Assembly: GCF_000429085.1 (NCBI RefSeq)
Contig: NZ_AUBE01000008.1
Coordinates: 62,001 to 126,000 of the forward strand
From: Streptomyces flavidovirens DSM 40150
GTDB lineage: Bacteria > Actinomycetota > Actinomycetes > Streptomycetales > Streptomycetaceae
DNA length: 64,000 nt
Direction: 5' to 3'
The translations under genes and the position numbers were made by a program. A model generated the notes under the pieces. The model worked only from the letters and a program-made list of their open reading frames with translations. It did no database searches and was not told where the DNA came from. Position 1 is the stretch's first letter. Every line of letters begins with the position of its first letter. Positions 58,164 through 64,000 of this stretch are shown in pieces.

Positions 58164-59573
58164 GTGCGCCTGAACCGCCCCGTGCCGTCCCGCTCGCCCC
58201 GTCCGGGGGTACGAGCCGCCCTCGGCATCCTCGCGACACTCGCACTCGTCGCCGTCCCCGGCACAGCCGGCCCCACCGCCACCGCCGCCGACAACCGCCG
58301 GGCACCTTCCGCAGACCCCGCGGCGCTCCGCCACTGGAACACCATCGCCACCCAGACGATCAGCGCCAACCTCGGCGCGATGCACCCCTCCGGGCAGGTG
58401 GCCGTCTGGCACGGCTTCGTCTCCGCCGCCGTCTACAACGCCGTCGTCGGCATCCAGGGCCGGTACGCCCCCTACCGGTGGAAGGCGAGAGGGCCCGCCA
58501 CCGCGTCACCCGAGGCGGCGGCCGTGACCGCCGCCCACCGCGTACTGCTCGCCTACTTCCCCGCGTCCCAGCCCCGGCTCGACACCGAGTACGCCAAGTC
58601 CCTCGCCAAGATCCCCGACGGCCGGGCCGAGAAGCAGGGCGTGGCCTACGGGGAGCGCGCCGCCGACCACATCGTCAAGCTGCGGGAGGGCGACGGCCGG
58701 TACGAGCTGGTCGAGTACACCGCGCCGCCCGAGCCCGGTCTCTGGCGGCCCACCCCGCCCGCCCATCAGCCCTTCACCGACGCCTGGCTCGGCACCATGC
58801 GTCCGCTGCTGCTCGAGTCCCCGCACCAGTTCCGTCCCGGCGCCCCGCCCGCCCTGTCCTCGGCCCGCTACGCCCGGGACGTGAACGAGATCAAGGCCAT
58901 GGGGGGAAGCACGGGATCGAGCAGAACCGCCCGCCAGACCGAGACCGCCCTCTTCTTCGGCGGCAACCTGATCGCCCAGTTCCAGACAGCCTTCCGGGAT
59001 TACGCCGTCAGGCACGGCCTCGGCATCGCCGACACGGCCCGGCTGTTCGCCGCGGCGAACACGTCGGCGGCCGACGCGGTGATCACCGCTTGGGACTCCA
59101 AGCTCCACTACGGCTTTTGGCGGCCGATCAGCGCCGTCCACCTGGCCGACACCGACGACAACCCCGACACCACGGCGGACCCCGGCTGGCAGCCGCTGCT
59201 CGTCACGCCTCCGCACCCCGACTACATCAGCGGCCACACGGCCGTCGCCGGCGCCGTGCTGCGGACCGTGGCGGGGATTCTCGGCACCTCACGCCTCGGC
59301 CTCCACGTCGCCTCCGAGACCACCACCACCAAACGCCGCTACGAGTACGCCGACCAGATCAACAAGGACATGATCGACGCCCGGGTCTGGGGCGGAATCC
59401 ACTTCCGCAGCGCGGACACCGCCGGGTGCGACGCGGGCCTGCGCATCGGAGACTGGGCGCTCGCCCACTACTTCCGGCCACTGCGCCAGGCCGTGCCGCC
59501 GGGGTCACGGCCGGCTCCGGCGTCGCAGGCCTCGCCGGCGTCACACACGGCTCTGCCGCAGTGTCCGCGCTGA
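58164..59573 (+). CDS. Secreted vanadium haloperoxidase/PAP2-fold protein
   Basis: A 469-aa protein with a signal peptide (basic VRLNRPVPSRSPRPG, hydrophobic LGILATLALVAVPGTAG, Ala-rich cleavage region). The C-terminal half has the PAP2/haloperoxidase elements: KLHYGFWRP (K-x6-RP), DYISGHTAV in place of PSGH, and RVWGGIHFRSAD (R...H..D). These bind phosphate or vanadate. The family in Streptomyces is mostly of unknown role; either phosphatase or haloperoxidase activity is possible outside the cell. GTG 58164 is behind AGGGAG. Confidence 0.85.
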   Translation: MRLNRPVPSRSPRPGVRAALGILATLALVAVPGTAGPTATAADNRRAPSADPAALRHWNTIATQTISANLGAMHPSGQVAVWHGFVSAAVYNAVVGIQGRYAPYRWKARGPATASPEAAAVTAAHRVLLAYFPASQPRLDTEYAKSLAKIPDGRAEKQGVAYGERAADHIVKLREGDGRYELVEYTAPPEPGLWRPTPPAHQPFTDAWLGTMRPLLLESPHQFRPGAPPALSSARYARDVNEIKAMGGSTGSSRTARQTETALFFGGNLIAQFQTAFRDYAVRHGLGIADTARLFAAANTSAADAVITAWDSKLHYGFWRPISAVHLADTDDNPDTTADPGWQPLLVTPPHPDYISGHTAVAGAVLRTVAGILGTSRLGLHVASETTTTKRRYEYADQINKDMIDARVWGGIHFRSADTAGCDAGLRIGDWALAHYFRPLRQAVPPGSRPAPASQASPASHTALPQCPR

Positions 59574-59678
59574 AGTCCGAATCTCCCTCTAATCGGTTAA
59601 CTCACCCGCACGGGGACATGATCGTCCCCACGGTTGGGGATGTGTGTCGGACATCGACCGCACACCGTCTGGAGCGAC

Positions 59679-60890
59679 GTGGAGACCGAGACCACCGGCA
59701 CCGTATGGAGCTGTCCCTTCGACTACGCGGAGGCCCTCGAGTTCGACCCCCAGCTCCGGCAGCTGCTGGAGGCCGACCCCGTCGCACGCATCCGTATGCC
59801 GTACGGCGACGGCGAGGCCTGGCTCGTCACGCGCTACGAGGACGTGCGGACCGTGACCACCGACCGGCGGTTCAGCCGCAGCGCCGTCAAGGGCCGCGAC
59901 TTCCCCCGGATGACGCCGGAGCCGATCGTGCAGTCCGAGTCGATCAACCTGATGGACCCGCCGTCGAGCAGCCGGCTGCGCAGCCTGGTCGCCAAGAGCT
60001 TCGCGCCGCGCCATGTGGAGCGGATGCGAGAGCGGACCCAGAGCGTCGTGGACCTGATGCTCGACCGGATGGCGGACCTCGGCTCACCGGCCGACCTCGT
60101 CGAGCATGTGGCGGCGCCCCTGCCGCTCATGACGATCTGTGAGATCCTCGCCATCCCCGAGGACGACCGGCCCCGGCTGCGCGCACACGCGTTCACCATG
60201 ATGAACGTCAGTGCCGCCAACCGGGAAGCGGCCGTCCGCGCCAAGGCCGACCTGCGTGCCTACTTCGCCGAGCTCAGCGCCGAGCGCCGCCGGGCACCCG
60301 GCGACGACCTGATCAGTACGCTGGCCACCGCCCGCGACGGCGCCGAGCTGCTCGACGACGACGAACTGGCCGTCATGTCGATGGTGCTGCTCATCACGGG
60401 CCAGGACACCACGACGTACGAGATCGGCAACATCGCGTACACGCTGCTCACCCGCCCCGAGGTGCTCGACACGCTCCGTGCGCGTCCCTCGGCCCTTCCG
60501 GCGGCGATCGAGGAACTCCTGCGCTTCATCCCCTTCCGCAAGGGCGTCGGCATCCCGCGGATCGCCACCGAGGACGTGGAGCTGAGCGGCGTGCTGATCC
60601 GGGCCGGGGACGTCGTCCACGTCTCGTATCTCACGGCCAACCGGGACGGGCGGAAGTTCGACCGGCCCGACGAACTGGACGTGGACCGGCCCACCGTGCC
60701 CCACATGACCTTCGGCTGGGGAGCCCACCACTGCCTCGGGGCGCCCCTGGCCGCGATGGAGCTGGAGGTCGTCTTCGGCACGCTCCTCGACCGCTTTCCC
60801 GGCCTGCGGCTGGCGGTGGAGCCGTCACAGGTGCGCTGGAACACGACATCGATCTGGCGCTATCCGCTCGGCCTGCCCGTCGCGTGGTGA
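59679..60890 (+). CDS. Cytochrome P450 paired with RppA (CYP158-like)
   Basis: A P450 of about 403 aa when started at GTG 59679 (GGAG 4 nt upstream); ATG 59640 is an alternative. The I-helix LITGQDTTTYE keeps the acid-alcohol pair, EELLRFIP has the ExxR, and FGWGAHHCLGAPLA is the heme loop. VSYLTANRDGRKFDRPDEL and the C-terminal LGLPVAW match the group that couples flaviolin made by RppA in Streptomyces. The rppA gene follows 93 bp downstream, which supports that role. Confidence 0.88.
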   Translation: METETTGTVWSCPFDYAEALEFDPQLRQLLEADPVARIRMPYGDGEAWLVTRYEDVRTVTTDRRFSRSAVKGRDFPRMTPEPIVQSESINLMDPPSSSRLRSLVAKSFAPRHVERMRERTQSVVDLMLDRMADLGSPADLVEHVAAPLPLMTICEILAIPEDDRPRLRAHAFTMMNVSAANREAAVRAKADLRAYFAELSAERRRAPGDDLISTLATARDGAELLDDDELAVMSMVLLITGQDTTTYEIGNIAYTLLTRPEVLDTLRARPSALPAAIEELLRFIPFRKGVGIPRIATEDVELSGVLIRAGDVVHVSYLTANRDGRKFDRPDELDVDRPTVPHMTFGWGAHHCLGAPLAAMELEVVFGTLLDRFPGLRLAVEPSQVRWNTTSIWRYPLGLPVAW

Positions 60891-60983
60891 TGACCGCCAC
60901 CTGGACGACCGCCCGTGTGGACGACCGCCCGTGGTGAGGACCGCCCGGCGATACCGCTGCCGGGCATGAGACAAGGAAAACCC

Positions 60984-62078
60984 ATGGCCACACTGTGCCG
61001 ACCGTCCGTCGCCGTACCCGACCATGTCATCACGATGGAGCAGACGCTGGAACTGGCCCGCGAGAAGCACGCGGACCATCCGCAGCGCGAGCTGGCCCTG
61101 CGCCTCATCCGCAACACGGGTGTCCGCACCCGGCATATCGTGCAGCCGATCGAGGACACCCTCCGGCATCCCGGTCTGGAGCGCCGCAATCAGCTCTACG
61201 AGGCCGAGGCCAAGGCGCGGGTTCCCGCCGTCGTACGCCAGGCGCTCGCCCACGCCGAGGTGGAGACCGGAGACATCGATCTGATCGTCTACGTCTCCTG
61301 CACCGGCTTCATGATGCCGTCGCTGACCGCCTGGCTGATCAACACGATGGGCTTCAGATCCGATACCAGACAACTGCCCATCGCCCAGCTCGGATGCGCC
61401 GGGGGTGGTGCGGCGATCAACCGCGCGCATGATTTCTGCACCGCCTATCCGCAGGCCAACGTACTGATCGTGTCCTGCGAGTTCTGCTCGCTCTGCTACC
61501 AGCCGACCGACCTGGGGGTGGGCTCACTGCTCTCCAACGGGCTGTTCGGCGACGCGATCTCGGCGGCCGTGGTGCGCGGCGAGGGCGGCGTCGGCATGCG
61601 GATCGAGCGCAACGGCTCCCATCTCGTGCCCAACACCGAGGACTGGATCTCGTACGCCGTACGGGACACCGGGTTCCACTTCCTGCTCGACAAGCGGGTT
61701 CCCGGAACCATGGAGATGCTGGCTCCGGCGCTGAAGGCGCTGGTCGCACAGCACCATTGGGATGTCGCGCAGATGGACTTCTTCATCGTTCACGCGGGCG
61801 GGCCGCGCATCCTCGACGACCTGTGCTACTACCTGGACCTCCCGCCGGAGATGTTCCGGTTCAGCCGGGCCACGCTCACCGAGCGGGGGAACATCGCCAG
61901 TTCCGTGGTCTTCGACGCGCTGGCCCGGCTGTTCGAGGAGGGCACCGTCGAGAACGGGGCCGGCGGGCTCATCGCCGGTTTCGGGCCCGGCATCACGGCC
62001 GAGACAGCCATCGGCCGGTGGGCGGGCGCGACTCCGGCCGCCGCCATGGCCGCCGAGGTGCCGGTGTCGGTCGGCTGA
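60984..62078 (+). CDS. rppA: Type III PKS, 1,3,6,8-tetrahydroxynaphthalene synthase
   Basis: A 364-aa chalcone-synthase-fold enzyme. The catalytic triad is visible: Cys in AQLGCAGGGAAINRA, His in FFIVHAGGPRILDD and Asn in LTERGNIASSVVFD. CTGFMMPSLTAWLINTMG and the length match RppA, which condenses five malonyl-CoA into tetrahydroxynaphthalene for pigments. AAGGAAA precedes ATG 60984. It forms an operon with the upstream P450 and ends in a strong hairpin. Confidence 0.94.
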   Translation: MATLCRPSVAVPDHVITMEQTLELAREKHADHPQRELALRLIRNTGVRTRHIVQPIEDTLRHPGLERRNQLYEAEAKARVPAVVRQALAHAEVETGDIDLIVYVSCTGFMMPSLTAWLINTMGFRSDTRQLPIAQLGCAGGGAAINRAHDFCTAYPQANVLIVSCEFCSLCYQPTDLGVGSLLSNGLFGDAISAAVVRGEGGVGMRIERNGSHLVPNTEDWISYAVRDTGFHFLLDKRVPGTMEMLAPALKALVAQHHWDVAQMDFFIVHAGGPRILDDLCYYLDLPPEMFRFSRATLTERGNIASSVVFDALARLFEEGTVENGAGGLIAGFGPGITAETAIGRWAGATPAAAMAAEVPVSVG

Positions 62079-62100
62079 CTCGGAGCAGCCCCCCCGCGAC

Positions 62101-62136
62101 CGGCCTGCCGCCCCGGCTCATCGGGGCGGCAGGCCG
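62101..62136 (+). terminator. Terminator after rppA
   Basis: A perfect 15-bp stem (CGGCCTGCCGCCCCG / CGGGGCGGCAGGCCG) with a 6-nt loop, starting 23 nt after the rppA stop. Confidence 0.92.
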
Positions 62137-62200
62137 ACCGGTGTTGCGCCGAGAGCGAGCCCGCGTTCCCAAAGAGGCCGTGGTTCGGCAGGGTTGCCGC

Positions 62201-62338
62201 ATGAGACTACTGATACTGGGCGGTACGGAGTTCGTCCAGTTGGGCGGGGTGGCCCCGCAGCGGCCCGACCGCCCGGTGGTCGGTCTGGCTCCGGAGAAGG
62301 AAGCACGGGCGCTGGGGCGGCGGTCGCCGGAGGTCTGA
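62201..62338 (+). pseudogene. Remnant of an NAD-dependent epimerase/reductase start
   Basis: ATG 62201 opens with MRLLILGGTEFVQLGG, matching the typical first residues of NAD-dependent epimerase/isoflavone-reductase-like proteins (MRLLILGGTEFVGR). The similarity ends after about 12 residues and the frame closes after 45 codons. It is read as the 5' stub of a deleted gene; chance is the alternative. Confidence 0.45.
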
Positions 62339-62348
62339 GCATGCCTGA

Positions 62349-62394
62349 GGGGCGCGGGGTGGGTACGGGACCGTCCGTACCCACCCCGCGCCCC
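62349..62394. terminator. 20-bp perfect hairpin
   Basis: GGGGCGCGGGGTGGGTACGG pairs perfectly with CCGTACCCACCCCGCGCCCC around a GACCGT loop. It lies after the epimerase stub and may be the terminator of the lost gene. Confidence 0.75.
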
Positions 62395-62781
62395 GGCAGG
62401 GGTGGTGATGCCGCCCGACGGCACGAGACTGGCGCGACATGACGTTCGCGCCGTCGGGCGGAGTGAGTGGCCGGCCGGACGGAGTCCGGCGCAGCGTGCC
62501 GATGCCCGCGCAGCGGTGCGAGGTGCGCACGAAGAAGTGGTCGTTCGCGCCGTCGGGCGGAGCTGATGGGGAAGGGGTTCCGCGGCGGTGGGCGATGAGC
62601 TTTCGGGCGTCCTCCCCTCAGGTCGAGGAGGACGTTCCTTGAGCCTTGACCACCGCACTGGCTCGCTCGCCGCCGCGGCACCTTCCGTCCGTGACCTCCG
62701 GCCACCCCTCATTCGGGCCGGCGGTACGGACTGCACCACCGGCCCGACCTCCCGTCGGGCCCGCGGTGCGGTCTCGGTGTG

Positions 62782-64000
62782 CTAGTCCTCGCGCAGGGCG
62801 CGGACCGCTTCCTCGACGCGCTTGCCGTACTCCGCGTCCGCGGCGTGGAAGTGCGCGAGGTTCTTCTCGATCACGTCGTCGCGGCTGACCTGCGAGAGGC
62901 CACCGGCGATGTTCGCGATGAGGCGGGACTTCTCCTCGGCCGACATCAGGCGGTAGAGCTCACCGGCCTGGAAGAAGTCGTCGTCCTTGACGTGGACGGC
63001 GGCGGCGTGCGTGCCGGTCCAGCCGGCGATCGCCAGCGGGGCGGAGAGCGCCGAGTCGGTCTGCGCGGGACCGTCGTACGAGTTGGGCTCGTAGTTCTTG
63101 TCGTAGCGCGAGCCGTAGCGGGTCGCCATGGCGCCGTCGCGGCCGTAGTTGTCGGCCACCGTCGCCTTCGGGGCGTTCACCGGGAGCTGGGTGTGGTTCA
63201 CACCGAGGCGGTAGCGGTGGGCGTCCGCGTAGGCGAAGAGCCGGCCCTGGAGCATCTTGTCCGGCGAGGGGCCGATACCCGGAACGAAGTTGTTCGGGGA
63301 GAACGCGGCCTGCTCGACCTCGGCGAAGACGTTGTCCGGGTTCCGGTCGAGGACGAGGCGGCCGACCCGCTGGAGCGGGTAGTCCGCGTGCGGCCACACC
63401 TTCGTGAGGTCGAACGGGTTGAAGCGGTAGTCCGGGGCCTCGGCGGCCGGCATGATCTGTACGTACAGCGTCCAGGACGGGTTGACGCCGCGCTCGATGG
63501 CCTGGAGCAGGTCCGTCTGGTGCGAGTTGGCGTCCTTGCCGACCTGCTCGGCGGCCTGCTCGGAGGAGAGGCAGCGGATGCCCTGGTTCGTCTTGAAGTG
63601 GTACTTGACGAAGAAGGCCTCGCCCGCGGCGTTCGTCCACTGGTAGGTGTGCGAGCCGTAGCCGTTCATGTGGCGGTACGACGCGGGGATGCCGCGGTCG
63701 CCCATCAGCCAGGTGATCTGGTGCGTCGCCTCGGGGGCGTGCGCCCAGAAGTCCCAGACGTTGTCCGGCTCCTGCTTGCCCGTGAAGGGGTCGCGCTTCT
63801 GGGAGTGGATGAAGTCGGGGAACTTGATCGGGTCCTTGATGAAGAACACCGGGGTGTTGTTGCCGACGAGGTCGTAGTTGCCCTCTTCGGTGTAGAACTT
63901 CAGCGCGAAACCGCGCGGGTCGCGGACCGCGTCCGCGCCGCCGAGGCTGTCCGCGACGGTGGAGAAGCGGATGAACGTCTCGGTCCGCTTGCCCACCTCG
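62782..64000 (-). CDS. Catalase (partial, N-terminus beyond the window)
   Basis: At least 406 residues of a small-subunit monofunctional heme catalase, reading in from the right edge without its start. Visible are RFSTVADSLGGADAVRDPRGFALKF-type sequence after the missing active-site His, NTPVFFIKDP, and the heme-tyrosine region GRLFAYADAHRYRLG. NADPH-binding type sequence and a short C-terminus ending VRALRED follow. It detoxifies hydrogen peroxide in the cytoplasm. The stop is at 62784-62782; regulation cannot be judged because the promoter lies outside. Confidence 0.95.
   Translation of the reverse strand, partial: EVGKRTETFIRFSTVADSLGGADAVRDPRGFALKFYTEEGNYDLVGNNTPVFFIKDPIKFPDFIHSQKRDPFTGKQEPDNVWDFWAHAPEATHQITWLMGDRGIPASYRHMNGYGSHTYQWTNAAGEAFFVKYHFKTNQGIRCLSSEQAAEQVGKDANSHQTDLLQAIERGVNPSWTLYVQIMPAAEAPDYRFNPFDLTKVWPHADYPLQRVGRLVLDRNPDNVFAEVEQAAFSPNNFVPGIGPSPDKMLQGRLFAYADAHRYRLGVNHTQLPVNAPKATVADNYGRDGAMATRYGSRYDKNYEPNSYDGPAQTDSALSAPLAIAGWTGTHAAAVHVKDDDFFQAGELYRLMSAEEKSRLIANIAGGLSQVSRDDVIEKNLAHFHAADAEYGKRVEEAVRALRED

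Larger units (their letters stand above)
62079..62781. other. Gene-poor, hairpin- and repeat-rich intergenic region
   Basis: About 700 bp without a convincing gene between rppA and the catalase gene. It holds the rppA terminator, a truncated epimerase start, a 20-bp-stem hairpin, a 20-bp direct repeat GTTCGCGCCGTCGGGCGGAG (62444-62463 and 62543-62562), and an inverted copy of part of it, CCGCCCGACGGC (62411-62422). It looks like a decayed gene plus accumulated hairpins. Confidence 0.7.

Noticed and set aside
62438..62785. Short frames in the rppA-catalase gap as genes
   Set aside because: Arg/Pro-rich translations, no ribosome sites, and repeat-derived sequence.

Overview
The window is high-GC actinomycete DNA, almost certainly from a Streptomyces chromosome. 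Supporting signs are GC-rich third codon positions, many GTG/TTG starts behind GGAG-type ribosome sites, ATGA/GTGA/TGATG gene overlaps, MbtH, RppA and LuxR-type genes, and several anti-sigma/SpoIIE regulators. No tRNA, rRNA, CRISPR array or intact transposon was seen.

1-30.2 kb: a biosynthetic cluster. A leftward operon (DegT aminotransferase, split transketolase, discrete carrier protein, membrane acyltransferase running off the left edge) diverges from a rightward operon that starts with a LysW-type amino-group carrier protein ending in EDWGE. It continues with LysY-, LysZ- and LysK-like enzymes, an SDR, a C-A-T-R NRPS, an MbtH protein and an iterative aromatic-type PKS (KS-AT-DH/TH-KR-ACP). 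After a terminator come a 2OG oxygenase, two proteins of unclear family, a LysX-like ligase, a sulfotransferase, a P450, a type II thioesterase and two acyl-CoA dehydrogenases, then an AlkZ-type DNA glycosylase and a DinB protein. This combination matches the logic known for vazabitide, azinomycin and ficellomycin: glutamate is carried on the carrier protein, reduced, extended by transketolase, aminated, sulfated and closed to an aziridine. The likely product is a DNA-alkylating azabicycle joined to a small aromatic polyketide, with AlkZ as self-resistance. No pathway-specific regulator is visible.

30.3-34.4 kb: a compact four-gene RiPP-like operon: a JmjC/cupin-type oxygenase, an MFS exporter, a 41-residue peptide with two tandem FV-x-x-NCV-x-AYL repeats, and a stand-alone YcaO. 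All are closely spaced or overlapping, and the operon ends in a strong terminator. I know of no described family with this make-up, and it is the best candidate here for a new system.

34.4-51.7 kb: accessory and regulatory DNA. It holds a VOC protein, an RHS remnant with two paralogous small membrane proteins, an RsbR-RsbS-RsbT-RsbX-like-RsbU-like stressosome operon, scattered anti-sigma kinase and STAS genes, a glycosyltransferase, two MarR plus two GAF/SpoIIE paralogues, a second AlkZ-family protein and a GAF-LuxR regulator.

51.8-64 kb: mostly conserved metabolism. It holds two acyl-CoA ligases, glyoxylate carboligase with a paired operator, a secreted haloperoxidase/PAP2-fold protein, a P450 with the type III PKS RppA, a gene-poor hairpin-rich stretch, and a catalase cut by the right edge.
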